Part shown: one piece after another, positions 9,858-18,464 of the stretch | How the letters are laid out: each line of letters opens with the position of its first letter | Position numbering within the stretch: position 1 is the first letter of the stretch | Origin: Mariniblastus sp. | GTDB lineage: Bacteria > Planctomycetota > Planctomycetia > Pirellulales > Pirellulaceae | Direction: 5' to 3' | Assembly (NCBI GenBank): GCA_023300235.1 | Contig: JALZWN010000068.1 | Span: 1-32,104 of the forward strand | Length of the DNA stretch: 32,104 bases | Notes under the pieces: generated by a model | The model's database searches: none | What the model saw: only the letters and a program-made list of their open reading frames with translations | Told to the model about the DNA's origin: nothing | Position numbers and translations under genes: made by a program

Positions 9858-11792
9858 ATGCCTTCAAACGACCATTCCGATCGAGTTAGCTTGGCTTCTG
9901 CCGGCTCAAAACTACTGGCCCAATTGGTCGAACGCTCGCTGGATGTCCAGCAGGAAACTGAATTCTTGACCGGCGCACTGGAACTGCTGTGCAATTCCGT
10001 CGGTGCCACCGGTGCCACGCTGGTCCAAGGGACCAAGGGCCAGTGGCGACTGCTGGCTCATTGGGGCGCCGGAGATGGCCTGCCAGAAGAACTGCTCGCC
10101 GAAACCCTCGACTCGGCTCGTTGCGTTTCCGCTGACGGTTGGACTGGCACGCCGCTGCTGACCGGCAGCCAGCAGGATGTTTTTTGGAGCAGTCAGCTGA
10201 TCGCCGCCAATACTGACAGCGTCGATTTGCAAACCTTCGACGCCTGCGCCGCGGCGGTTGGTTTGGCTTATCAAGTCTTCAGAAACGGCCATCAACATAA
10301 AAACCGTGCCGCTCGTTTCGAAGCGATGCTGGACATGACCGTTCAGTGGAACCAATCGCGGCAAACGGACGAGCTATTAGAACAGATCGCCGAAACTTCG
10401 ATTCGGCTATTAGGCGCCGAACGCGCGACGATCTTTTTACCCGATGGGGCGGGCGAGCAATTGGTCGGTAAGCCAGCCACCGGAGTCGAAGGCGGGCAAA
10501 TTCAAATTCCCAAAGACGCTGGCGTTGTCGGACAAGTGTTTAACTCTGGCCAACCCGCTCGCGTGGACGATGACGTTCAATCTGAACAGCAACAAATCAA
10601 TCGAAGCGTCGACGAAGAACTCGGCTTCCAAACTCGGAACCTACTGTGCGTTCCGATGGTCAACCGCGAAGGTAAAACCATCGGCGCGTTCGAACTGATC
10701 AACCGGCTGGAAGGTAACTTCAATCAAACCGACGAAGCCGCGTTGCTAGAACTCGCCAGCCACGCAGCGGTTTCCATTGACAACACTCAGCACGTTGAGC
10801 ATTTGACGGTATCACGACAAGCGGTCGCCGCCGAAGCGGCCGGCCAAGTCGAAATGATCGGCCAGTGCGAAGCGATCGAGGACCTCAAGAAGACCATCGC
10901 TCGTGTCGCTGGAACGGAGCTGGTGGTTTTGATCACCGGCGAAAACGGCACCGGTAAAGAGGTCGTCGCTCAAATGATTCACTATTTGAGCGATCGGCGG
11001 GACGAAGTGATGGTGGCGGTCAACTGCGCCGCGATCACACAGACGTTGCTCGAAAGCGAACTCTTTGGCCATGAAAAAGGTGCCTTCACCGATGCCCATC
11101 AAGCCCGCGAAGGCAAGTTTGAATTTGCCAGTGACGGGACGTTGTTCCTGGACGAAATCGGTGACATGAGTCTCGACGGGCAATCGAAGTTGCTCCGCGT
11201 GCTCGAAGAAAAAAAAGTCGTCCGTGTCGGTGGCTCCAAGCCAATCTCGACGAACGCTCGAGTCGTCGCGGCGACCAATCAAAACTTAGCCGAACTGATC
11301 AACGAAAAGAAATTCCGCCAAGACTTATACTTTCGACTGAACGTGGTTGAAGTCCAGCTGCCGGCGTTGCGAGACCGTGGTGACGACGTGATTTTGCTGG
11401 CTGAACATTTCTTAGGCCAATTCTGCGCGAAGGCGCGTCGTAAGATGCCCGAGATCACCGCCGCTGCCAAGAAACAATTGTTGCGTCATCGATGGCCGGG
11501 TAACATTCGCGAGCTGCGAAACATGATGGAGCGTTTGGCGTACTTAACCGAGGGCACCAAAATCGACGCGGCCGACTTGGCGTTTGTTAGTTCCCCTCAA
11601 TCCGAGGATTCGGCGATTCCTTTGGACTTGCCGCTAACCGACGCGACGAAAGCTTTTCAAGTCGATTATATTCAGCGGCACATTAAGCGCAGCGGTGGCA
11701 ACATGTCCGAGGCAGCCGAACGGATGGGTTTGCACCGCTCCAATCTGTATCGAAAAATGAAGCAGCTGGACATGAGCGACGGTGAGGAGTAA
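9858..11792 (+). CDS. Sigma-54-type transcriptional activator (GAF - AAA+ - Fis HTH), GAFTDA variant
   Basis: 644 residues. Residues 1-145 form a possible first GAF-like domain; 161-310 is a clear GAF domain (RATIFLPDGAGEQLVGKPATG ... NLLCVPMVNREGKTIGAFELINR); 330-560 is the AAA+ domain of bacterial enhancer-binding proteins; about 595-640 is a Fis-type helix-turn-helix (GGNMSEAAERMGLHRSNLYRKMKQL). Visible motifs are Walker A GENGTGKE (361-368), Walker B LFLDEIGDM (429-437) and the arginine-finger region FRQDLYFRLNV (486-496). The sigma-54-contact loop reads GAFTDA (408-413), where GAFTGA is canonical. The GAF domain suggests small-ligand or redox sensing rather than phosphorylation, yet a receiver gene follows 3 bp after the stop and is surely cotranscribed. 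Targets are unknown; no well-spaced minus-24/minus-12 promoter was found nearby. Confidence 0.93.
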   Translation: MPSNDHSDRVSLASAGSKLLAQLVERSLDVQQETEFLTGALELLCNSVGATGATLVQGTKGQWRLLAHWGAGDGLPEELLAETLDSARCVSADGWTGTPLLTGSQQDVFWSSQLIAANTDSVDLQTFDACAAAVGLAYQVFRNGHQHKNRAARFEAMLDMTVQWNQSRQTDELLEQIAETSIRLLGAERATIFLPDGAGEQLVGKPATGVEGGQIQIPKDAGVVGQVFNSGQPARVDDDVQSEQQQINRSVDEELGFQTRNLLCVPMVNREGKTIGAFELINRLEGNFNQTDEAALLELASHAAVSIDNTQHVEHLTVSRQAVAAEAAGQVEMIGQCEAIEDLKKTIARVAGTELVVLITGENGTGKEVVAQMIHYLSDRRDEVMVAVNCAAITQTLLESELFGHEKGAFTDAHQAREGKFEFASDGTLFLDEIGDMSLDGQSKLLRVLEEKKVVRVGGSKPISTNARVVAATNQNLAELINEKKFRQDLYFRLNVVEVQLPALRDRGDDVILLAEHFLGQFCAKARRKMPEITAAAKKQLLRHRWPGNIRELRNMMERLAYLTEGTKIDAADLAFVSSPQSEDSAIPLDLPLTDATKAFQVDYIQRHIKRSGGNMSEAAERMGLHRSNLYRKMKQLDMSDGEE

Positions 11793-11795
11793 TCG

Positions 11796-12158
11796 ATGAA
11801 CAAAAAAGCTTTGGTCGTTGACGACACCAGAATGGTCCGCGACGTTTTTTTAAAACAGCTGAACGTTTGCGGCTTTGATGCGCAAGCTTGCGCCTCGCTC
11901 GAACAGACGTTGGGCATCATTCAGAATTGGCAGCCGGACGTTGTGTTTCTGGATTTGCGGATGCCGGATCATGATGGCTTTGAAGTGATTGAAAAAATTC
12001 AATCCAAGTTTACGGATTTGCCCAAGGTTGTCGCCGTAACCGGTATGGACGTTAGCGGTATTCGCGAGCGAACGGTCAGTGCTGGTTTTGATGGGTTCTT
12101 GCTCAAGCCGTTTAGCATGACTCAACTGTTGGCGTCGTTGCAGGAACTGTTGGTTTGA
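11796..12158 (+). CDS. Stand-alone response-regulator receiver protein
   Basis: 120 residues made of a single CheY-like receiver domain, with no output domain. The acidic pocket is D9/D10, the phosphoacceptor is D53 (VVFLDLRMPD), and the conserved Thr82 (VTGMD) and Lys104 (FLLKPF) are present, so it should be phosphorylated by a histidine kinase. It starts 3 bp after the stop of the GAF-AAA+ activator, indicating translational coupling. It may act as a phosphorylation-dependent partner supplying the receiver the activator lacks (inference). No histidine kinase is encoded in the window. Confidence 0.92.
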   Translation: MNKKALVVDDTRMVRDVFLKQLNVCGFDAQACASLEQTLGIIQNWQPDVVFLDLRMPDHDGFEVIEKIQSKFTDLPKVVAVTGMDVSGIRERTVSAGFDGFLLKPFSMTQLLASLQELLV

Positions 12159-12180
12159 CGAAGGTCTCCAAAGACGTTCG

Positions 12181-13095
12181 TTAACGTTGCACTGCACCGG
12201 CCCAAAACTCTTTCAAAATTTTGGACGTAACTAATAACTGATACGCACCGGGAATGATCATGTGTGGCGACGGTGCGAATGGTTCGGATAAAAAATTAGC
12301 TGGTGCCGGATCGGTTTCCAGTTCCTGATCACGCGCCAAACGTTGAGCCCGCGGAAGGTGCCAGGCTGACGAAATCAAAGCCACTCTTCCGACGTCAATG
12401 CCATCGTCCTTTTGTTGCTGCACCCAAAGCTTCAGATTTGCCATCTCTTCGGATGTATTGCGTCCGGGCAACAGTAGCAAATCATTTTCGGGAACGCCCA
12501 AGTCTTGCAGGATTTCAAGAGCGGTGTCAGCGGGTTTTGTTGATTCATCGCCGCTAAACGAATTGGTGCCCGAGCAAATGATCTTCTTGATTTTTCCGGC
12601 TCGATACATTCGAAAAGCCACCAGCAAGCGGTCGCCATTCATGTTTAATTGGCTCTGCCCATGGGGCGCCACCTCAGTGCCTCCGCCTAGTAACAACCCG
12701 TACTGGAAATCATCGTCTTCGTAGGGATTCATGTGATAATAACCAGATTCCAGCGAGCTAGCCAACGAATTGCATACAAATTGGTTACCTGCTACTGTAA
12801 CAATCAACCAACAAAGAAAACCAAAACTTGCGGCGAAGTATCGCCTTCGCAGCATCCCAAAATAAGTCATCATTGCAAGGAAGATCCAGACCAGCCCGAC
12901 GGGGTGTGCCAACGCGGTGACCGCTTTTTCTGCCATCGCTTGGCCGTACATTGCGGCGCCAACACCGATGCCTCCGGCTACAATTACGGCAAACAAAAAG
13001 AACCGTTGCACGTACCAAGACGCTGGCGGTGGATCAGACTCATCCCAACCATAAGTATCGAACTCGGAGGCGTCGCTTCGGTTCCAAAAAAACAA
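12181..13095 (-). CDS. DUF218 / SanA-YdcF-ElyC-like membrane protein
   Basis: 304 residues. Three likely membrane segments lie at about 31-50, 62-80 and 88-106, followed by the DUF218 domain (about 130-290): YGLLLGGGTEVAPHGQSQLN, GKIKKIICSGTN, DLLLLPGRNTSEEMANLKLW and ALISSAWHLPRAQRLARD, all hallmarks of the family. Known relatives (SanA, ElyC, YdcF) are linked to envelope integrity and lipid-carrier or peptidoglycan metabolism, but the exact reaction is not settled. The polar domain probably faces the periplasm. The gene is convergent with the receiver gene (22 bp between stops) and divergent from the secreted metallopeptidase gene. Confidence 0.88.
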   Translation of the reverse strand: MFFWNRSDASEFDTYGWDESDPPPASWYVQRFFLFAVIVAGGIGVGAAMYGQAMAEKAVTALAHPVGLVWIFLAMMTYFGMLRRRYFAASFGFLCWLIVTVAGNQFVCNSLASSLESGYYHMNPYEDDDFQYGLLLGGGTEVAPHGQSQLNMNGDRLLVAFRMYRAGKIKKIICSGTNSFSGDESTKPADTALEILQDLGVPENDLLLLPGRNTSEEMANLKLWVQQQKDDGIDVGRVALISSAWHLPRAQRLARDQELETDPAPANFLSEPFAPSPHMIIPGAYQLLVTSKILKEFWAGAVQR

Positions 13096-13210
13096 TGTGC
13101 TTCCTCCGTGGGATGGTTACTTTTTAACACTGGATTACTTGAACAACGTTTGCGTCGACAACGCGCGCATCGTAATGGCCTCTTATTCCCTACCACCTAG
13201 ACTACCAAAC

Positions 13211-14965
13211 ATGAGTTCTGATTTCACCCAGCGAAATTTTACGTTTTATCGATTTCGTGTTTTTCTAGTTTTTTGCTTTCTAGTAGCCGGTCTAAGTGTC
13301 CAGCTAGATACCGTCACCGCACAAACAATCGATTGGCGTGTTAAACGGCAAGGGTTGGAGTTTCAATTTGGACAGGATCTGGTAAGGGTTGTCGGTTGGT
13401 GTGACCGCAACGGCCTGTCCGGTCAAAGAAAAGCTACGTTCGCGTTAAAGCACAATCGCGATCTCGACCGGCAGTATTTGTTTCTTCCGCAGTCTGACCG
13501 GATGCCGGATCCGGAGCAGGAAACCGGTAAGCGGAAAGAGTGGCGAGAGCAAGTCAATGCCGCTCGTGCCGTCCACGCGCAGCGGATATTTGAACTTGCC
13601 AAAGAATCGCTCGAACAAGGCGACACGGCGGTTGCCTACCAACTGTTGTACGACGTCATCGACCAAGATCGTGACCACGCCGAAGCTCGACGCATTTTGG
13701 GGCACGAGCTGACCAAAGCGGGCGCCTGGCATGTTGCCTCGGACCCGAACTTTTTCAAAGATCGGAAAGCTGGCAAGAAGCACGATTTTTTGTCGCTGGG
13801 CAAAGGGTACCGGATCGCCGAAACGGCTCACTTCAAAATTACTTCGACCGCTTCGGTAGAACGCACACGCGTGTTGGCGGCCGAGCTTGAACGATGGCAC
13901 ACCGTATGGCGACAAGTTTTCTTTGGCTATTGGGGCAGCAAAACCGCGCTGACGGCCAGTTTTGGCGGTCGGAAAACGATCCGGATCCCCCGCAAGAAAT
14001 TCGATATTGTCTTTTTTCACAGCAAACAACAATACGCCGATTTACTAGGAGAACATGTACGTGGCGTCGGGATTTCTTCGGGCTATTACAGCAACAAATT
14101 CCGAACCTCGTTTTTCTACGACGGCGATGCCGCCACCCAGCCCACTTGGCGTCACGAACTGACGCATCAACTGTTTCGTGAATCGAAAGGTCGCAGTCCT
14201 GACAATGCGTTTGCAAAAAGCCACGTTTGGCTGGACGAAGGCGTTGCCACTTATGCCGAATCGATGGTTGAATTCGACACCCATGTTACCCTCGGCGGCT
14301 TCGAAGCTGAACGAACGCAATACGCTCGCCTGCAAGCGTTGTTGGAAAAAGCAGCCTTGCCCATGGCTCAGCTGAATGCGATGACCCAAGACAATTGGCA
14401 GGCACTCGGCAATCCCAAGCTGTACTCGCAATCCGCCGCGATCGTGGACGCTTTGATGAATGAAAGCCACGGAAGGCATCAATCCGATTTCGTTAACCTG
14501 TTGGCAATCATCTACAAAAAACAGGCCAAGCCATCATCGTTTGAACGAATGTTGAAGTTGAGTTTTAGTCAAGTCGACAAGCTGTTTTTAAACTTTTTGA
14601 AGATCGACGCTGACAAGGTTGCAAAGCATTTGTCGGATCCGGAGTCGCGAACCTTTTTATGCTTTACGGGTGCGAAGTTAACCAGCGGTGACTACCAAAA
14701 ACTTGGTAAATGCATCAATCTTGAAGTGCTGGATTTGAGCGGGCATGTGCTGGGTGACAAAGAACTAAAACCGTTAGCGAACTGTTCTGTGCTAAACCAA
14801 TTAATTTTGTCAAATTGCAAATTTCAACCCAATGCATTGCTCGAACTGGCGAAATTACCAAGCTTGGCCAAAGTCGACCTTTCGCTCAGCGCGATCGGTC
14901 CAACGCAGGTGGGCGAGATCGCGAGATTGAAACAGCTCAAACCCGGTTTGATTGTTAAGCAGTAG
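13211..14965 (+). CDS. Secreted DUF1570-like zinc metallopeptidase with C-terminal leucine-rich repeats
   Basis: 584 residues from the ATG at 13211. The frame is open upstream to a GTG at 13097, but 13211 places a typical signal peptide (FYRFRVFLVFCFLVAGLSV, cleavage near TVTAQ) at the N-terminus. A helical tetratricopeptide-like stretch lies at about residues 115-170. The zincin motif HELTH (residues 315-319) is followed by WLDEGVATYAE (residues 340-350), whose glutamate (343) fits the third zinc ligand of gluzincins, so the active site looks complete. The last 100 residues (INLEVLDLSGHVLGDKELKPL ... LNQLILSNCKFQ ... LAKVDLSLSAIG) form about three leucine-rich repeats. DUF1570-like peptidases are common in planctomycetes, with no known substrates. 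It probably acts in the periplasm or outside the cell. Confidence 0.85.
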   Translation: MSSDFTQRNFTFYRFRVFLVFCFLVAGLSVQLDTVTAQTIDWRVKRQGLEFQFGQDLVRVVGWCDRNGLSGQRKATFALKHNRDLDRQYLFLPQSDRMPDPEQETGKRKEWREQVNAARAVHAQRIFELAKESLEQGDTAVAYQLLYDVIDQDRDHAEARRILGHELTKAGAWHVASDPNFFKDRKAGKKHDFLSLGKGYRIAETAHFKITSTASVERTRVLAAELERWHTVWRQVFFGYWGSKTALTASFGGRKTIRIPRKKFDIVFFHSKQQYADLLGEHVRGVGISSGYYSNKFRTSFFYDGDAATQPTWRHELTHQLFRESKGRSPDNAFAKSHVWLDEGVATYAESMVEFDTHVTLGGFEAERTQYARLQALLEKAALPMAQLNAMTQDNWQALGNPKLYSQSAAIVDALMNESHGRHQSDFVNLLAIIYKKQAKPSSFERMLKLSFSQVDKLFLNFLKIDADKVAKHLSDPESRTFLCFTGAKLTSGDYQKLGKCINLEVLDLSGHVLGDKELKPLANCSVLNQLILSNCKFQPNALLELAKLPSLAKVDLSLSAIGPTQVGEIARLKQLKPGLIVKQ

Positions 14966-14975
14966 TAAAATTAAC

Positions 14976-15049
14976 CACGGATCAACACGGATGGTTCCGT
15001 ACGCATTTTGTTCCGGACATATTTTGTTGCGAACGCATTTTGTTTGCGA
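14976..15049. repeat. Short imperfect tandem repeat (3 units) after a dispersed-type motif
   Basis: Three units of 16-17 bp follow one another: ACGCATTTTGTTCCGG (15001-15016), ACATATTTTGTTGCGA (15017-15032) and ACGCATTTTGTTTGCGA (15033-15049). Just before, ACCACGGATCAACACGGATG (14974-14993) resembles an intergenic motif I recall as widely repeated in planctomycete and verrucomicrobial genomes. Confidence 0.55.
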
Positions 15050-15141
15050 GCGGTGCGGTTTTGCGAGAGGCTTTGCGTGCAGTTTTTAATCGTGCGTCGT
15101 TGCAGTAATGTCACCGCTATGTTCTCAATCCTGTGTGTCCC

Positions 15142-15930
15142 ATGACTTTGGAATCACCCAATAAAAAATCAAAAACGACCGAAGAATTCGTCGAGGGAAA
15201 TGGTTACCTTCCGCCGATTTGGGAGTACGATTGGAAAACCGAAAGCGTGCGTCAGATGCCGCGAACGCCGATGGCAATCGCTTGGTATGGAATCTTGCTT
15301 GCTGCGGGGTGTTACCCGATCGTCGTTGGATTAGGTGTAGCTGTTGTTGAGGGCTTTAACTTAGGATTTTCAAGAAATCCCAATGCAGTTTTTGAAGTGC
15401 TTGTCAGTCTGGTGTTCAGTTTTATGGCAGGGGCCGTTTATGGAATGATCATGACGATCCCTGCATACATGTTGTTGAAGTTGTTCAGCTGGGTTTTGGG
15501 AGATGTGATTTCAGGTCGGGGCGCCAGCGGAGTGTTTGGTGGCTTGACCGGTTTTTTGGCGAGTACCGGTGGTGGTCTTGTTTTCGTCGACGTGGTTGGA
15601 TTTTCGGGGGATAGTTTTTTTGGTCTAACTTATTGGGCGTGTTTTGCGTTGCTGGCCATTGTGATGGGGTATGCGGGAGCGATCTGGGCTGGGTACCGAA
15701 ATCGAAATCACGGGTTTCCGTTCTTTGAACCATTGTTTGCCGTCGAGCAACAGTTCACGATTTTGTTTTTGATGAAGCTAACAACCATCATTGCAGTGTT
15801 GGCTATGATTTGCAAAGCGGCTGGCGAGTCGGGACTGTATATTGGGATGGCTTGGGTTGCGTATTGTGTTGTTCAAATGCTTTTGCTGCTCTGTGACCAC
15901 TGGCTGCGATACTGGTTCGGCTGGCGGTAA
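15142..15930 (+). CDS. Multi-pass membrane protein of unknown function (tandem paralogue 1)
   Basis: 262 residues. The ATG at 15142 is chosen over the GTG at 15133 because the paralogous gene begins at the same place in the alignment, and both starts follow a similar TCTCAATC...CCCATGACTT context. The polar N-terminus (about 45 residues, with FVEGNGYLPPIWEYDWKTESVRQMP) precedes about six membrane segments, including AWYGILLAAGCYPIVVGLGV, GAVYGMIMTIPAYMLLKLF, a glycine-rich GVFGGLTGFLASTGGGL and LLAIVMGYAGAIWAGY. No known family was recognised. Its product is clearly homologous to the next gene's over the full length. Confidence 0.8.
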   Translation: MTLESPNKKSKTTEEFVEGNGYLPPIWEYDWKTESVRQMPRTPMAIAWYGILLAAGCYPIVVGLGVAVVEGFNLGFSRNPNAVFEVLVSLVFSFMAGAVYGMIMTIPAYMLLKLFSWVLGDVISGRGASGVFGGLTGFLASTGGGLVFVDVVGFSGDSFFGLTYWACFALLAIVMGYAGAIWAGYRNRNHGFPFFEPLFAVEQQFTILFLMKLTTIIAVLAMICKAAGESGLYIGMAWVAYCVVQMLLLLCDHWLRYWFGWR

Positions 15931-16013
15931 ATCGCCAAGCGATAAAGTAGATTTTGGTTTCGGTCGTTCGTCATGCAAGCAACAAAGCTGGTCTCTAACT
16001 TTCTCAATCTCCC

Positions 16014-16826
16014 ATGACTTCTGACTCTTCGAAATCCTCTGGCAAAGCAACCAAAACGATTGTGGATTTCGTTGAGCAGGGCGGCATCCGGTCGCCAAGT
16101 TGGGAACACCGCTCGAAAAAAAAAGGCCATCGCCATGTTCCTGGAGCGACGATGGCAACGGCATGGTTCGGGATCGTATTCGCTGCTGGTTTATTTCCAC
16201 TCGCGGTGTTCGGCATTACCTTTGTGTGCGTTCTGTTTAGTGAGGGGCTGCGGTTTCAGCTGGACGTATTTGGCGCTGTGATTCCTGGCACGTTGCTTTT
16301 GTTTGTCATAGGGATGTTTTATGGAATAGTCATGACGATTCCGGCTTACGTTTTGCTGAAGTTGTTTGACTGGGTTTCAGGAGGAGTGATTTCAGAACGC
16401 GGAGCGAGTGGGGTCTACGGTGGTTTGGTTGGTTTTCTTTGTACGACCGGTGGCGGGTTGTTTTTTGCCAGTCATCAAGGCGGCCAATTCAATCGTTCTG
16501 CCGTGTACTTTGGAGTGCTGGTGCCGTTGCTGGCCATTGTGATGGGGTATGTGGGGGCGGTTTGGGCTGGGTATCGAAGTCGACACGTAGATTTTCCTTA
16601 CTTCGAGCCACTGGTCGTGTTCGAGCAACAATTCTCGATCGCGTACTTGATGAAGCTGACGGTGTTTGTCGCGGTGCTGGCGGTGATTTGTAAAGCAGTA
16701 GGAAGCGCGGGCTTCGTGATAGGACTTTATTGGGTGTTCTGCTGCGTCGTGCAAAGTTGCTTGTTGCTGTGCGATTACTGGATCCAACAATGGGTCGGCA
16801 AGCGAGAAATGGCAAGCGGTGAATGA
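16014..16826 (+). CDS. Multi-pass membrane protein of unknown function (tandem paralogue 2)
   Basis: 270 residues, similar over its full length to the preceding product: FVEQGGIRSPSWEHRSKKKGHRHVP against FVEGNGYLPPIWEYDWKTESVRQMP in the polar N-terminus, then GMFYGIVMTIPAYVLLKLFDW, SERGASGVYGGLVGFL and LLAIVMGYVGAVWAGYRSR in the membrane part. Six membrane segments are likely. It starts 83 bp downstream of its paralogue and is probably cotranscribed. Function unknown. Conservation is strongest in the central membrane segments (MTIPAY, RGASGV, LAIVMGY), which may be functional. Confidence 0.8.
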   Translation: MTSDSSKSSGKATKTIVDFVEQGGIRSPSWEHRSKKKGHRHVPGATMATAWFGIVFAAGLFPLAVFGITFVCVLFSEGLRFQLDVFGAVIPGTLLLFVIGMFYGIVMTIPAYVLLKLFDWVSGGVISERGASGVYGGLVGFLCTTGGGLFFASHQGGQFNRSAVYFGVLVPLLAIVMGYVGAVWAGYRSRHVDFPYFEPLVVFEQQFSIAYLMKLTVFVAVLAVICKAVGSAGFVIGLYWVFCCVVQSCLLLCDYWIQQWVGKREMASGE

Positions 16827-16875
16827 TCTCGGCTTGGAGCGTTTGTTGGCGATTAAGTTGCTCGAACGCTCGGTT

Positions 16876-16894
16876 GCCACGTCCATGACGTGGC
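16876..16894. repeat. 8-bp perfect hairpin between convergent genes
   Basis: GCCACGTC (16876-16883) pairs with GACGTGGC (16887-16894) around a 3-nt loop, in the 100-bp gap between the second paralogue and the DUF2293 gene. There is no T-run; a weak terminator role for the convergent pair is possible. Confidence 0.45.
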
Positions 16895-16926
16895 TCAAGC
16901 TGTCGAAGTAACAACTAACAACTCGG

Positions 16927-17604
16927 CTATCGTTTTAACGCTTTCGCCAACATGCAGTTGGCGGCATCGATGGTTTGGCCTTTGCGATAACAATCGAGCA
17001 TTTCCCGAGAACGTTCGGCCAGCATCCGGCGGACTTCGCGGCGGCGGCCTTTGACGCGAGCGATTTTCATGTTGTCGTAGGCGGTGGTCTGATGACGCAT
17101 CCACGCGATTACCGCCGATTCGGCTCGCCGCTGAATTGGAATCCGCTGGGTCCGAGCGACGGTGCCGCTGCCGACAGGTGTGGCGTGCTGGCTGACGGCC
17201 ATGGCCAGGTCGTGAGCGAGTGATTCGTATTGATGATGGAACGCCAAAAACTCGAACACCGCCGCTTGGAAGTCTTCGACGTATGCGGCTTGTTTTTTAT
17301 CGCGGCGTTTGGCGTCGGCGACGCGGCGTTTGGCGTAAGCTTCGGTGCCGCGTTCGGCTTCGAATTCGCACTTGACTGCTTCGATGCGGTCGGCTGGAGC
17401 CCAGACGCCTCGCGAGAACATCCGGCGGCCTTTCTTTTCTTTAACCGTCCAAGATGGCCCGCGAGATTTTACTCGGCGAGTGACTCCGGCGTCGCCGGGA
17501 GGTAGTAACTCCCAGCCGGCGGGGACTTGTAACGTTTTGCCGTCTTCGGTGACGACGCTGCGATCGGCGGCGCCGGGGGCTACGGTGCGAGTTTCAGTTG
17601 GCAT
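16927..17604 (-). CDS. DUF2293-like protein
   Basis: 225 residues, rich in Arg, Lys and Ala, without signal peptide or membrane segments. The C-terminal part (about 155-205), AESAVIAWMRHQTTAYDNMKI followed by KGRRREVRRMLAERSREML, resembles the DUF2293 domain, a short conserved module of unknown function usually built around an 'AVIAWIRH..T.YD' stretch. The N-terminal 50 residues contain PAGWELLPPGDAGVTRRVKSRG, and the basic, helical middle suggests nucleic-acid contact (inference only). It is convergent with the membrane paralogues and divergent from the MOSC gene. Confidence 0.65.
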   Translation of the reverse strand: MPTETRTVAPGAADRSVVTEDGKTLQVPAGWELLPPGDAGVTRRVKSRGPSWTVKEKKGRRMFSRGVWAPADRIEAVKCEFEAERGTEAYAKRRVADAKRRDKKQAAYVEDFQAAVFEFLAFHHQYESLAHDLAMAVSQHATPVGSGTVARTQRIPIQRRAESAVIAWMRHQTTAYDNMKIARVKGRRREVRRMLAERSREMLDCYRKGQTIDAANCMLAKALKR

Positions 17605-17746
17605 GGGCGGAAAGTGTTCGGTGGTTAACTTGTAAGCGAGACGGAACTTTACCGACGGCCTCGTTGACCCTCGACATCGTTATATCGGCGCGGTTAAATT
17701 TAACTTCACTCTCCCGCGACTGCACCCCCCAACGGTTTTGTTTGTT

Positions 17747-18391
17747 ATGCCTGCCATTGTTCAATCGATTCAAGTCGGGAAAATCCGTAGCTATTCCGAC
17801 AATGCCGGAAAGACTTGGCAATCTGCGATCGAAAAAGTTGGCATTGATGGACCGGTCGAAGTCGAATCGCTTGGTTTAGTCGGCGATCACCAAGCGGATC
17901 TCGTTAATCACGGTGGCGTCGATAAAGCGGTTCATGGCTACAGCGGCGACCACTTTGCCGATTGGCAAGCGGCGTTTCGCGAGTGGTCGGTGAAGGGTGG
18001 TTGCTTTGGCGAGAACTTGACGATTGCAGGTCAAACCGAGCAGGACGTTTGGATTGGCGACATTTTTCAGATCGGCAGTTGCCGCTTGCAGATCTCGCAG
18101 CCTCGGCAACCGTGTTGGAAGCTGGCTCGGAAAAATGGGATTGAGAAGCTGGCAGTTCAGGTGCAGCAATTTGGCCGAACCGGTTGGTACTTTCGTGTGT
18201 TGCAAACGGGGGTGATCCAAGCGGGCGATGCGATCGAGTTGGTCGAACGACCTAGCGATGGGGTTTTGATTTCAAGAGCGAATGAAATCATGTACGCCAA
18301 ACCGCGTAGTGCGGCGGATGATTTAGAACTGGCCAAGTGCCCGTATTTGTCGGAGGCTTGGCGAGAAGATTTGGAGAAGCGGGCGAGGTAG
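17747..18391 (+). CDS. MOSC domain protein, YiiM-like
   Basis: 214 residues from the ATG at 17747; the three-codon longer TTG form is less likely. MOSC domains bind molybdenum cofactor sulfur or act in molybdenum-dependent detoxification; in E. coli, YiiM takes part in reducing N-hydroxylated compounds. Family stretches seen are GLVGDHQADLVNHGGVDKAVHGY (45-67), FGENLTIAG (87-95), WIGDIFQIGSCRLQISQPRQPCWKLA with the conserved Cys123, and GWYFRVLQTGVIQAGD. The C-terminal helical tail with LAKCPYLSEAWRED is typical of YiiM-like proteins. It appears monocistronic. Confidence 0.92.
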   Translation: MPAIVQSIQVGKIRSYSDNAGKTWQSAIEKVGIDGPVEVESLGLVGDHQADLVNHGGVDKAVHGYSGDHFADWQAAFREWSVKGGCFGENLTIAGQTEQDVWIGDIFQIGSCRLQISQPRQPCWKLARKNGIEKLAVQVQQFGRTGWYFRVLQTGVIQAGDAIELVERPSDGVLISRANEIMYAKPRSAADDLELAKCPYLSEAWREDLEKRAR

Positions 18392-18464
18392 GTTTGAGCT
18401 TTTTTGACAATTGAAATTAAAAAGCCGATTGCGGCAGTTTGTCCATCGGCGCCCAACGTTACGT

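Noticed and set aside
13097..13210. Longer metallopeptidase start at GTG 13097
   Set aside because: It would begin one base after the divergent DUF218 start and put 38 residues in front of a standard signal peptide.
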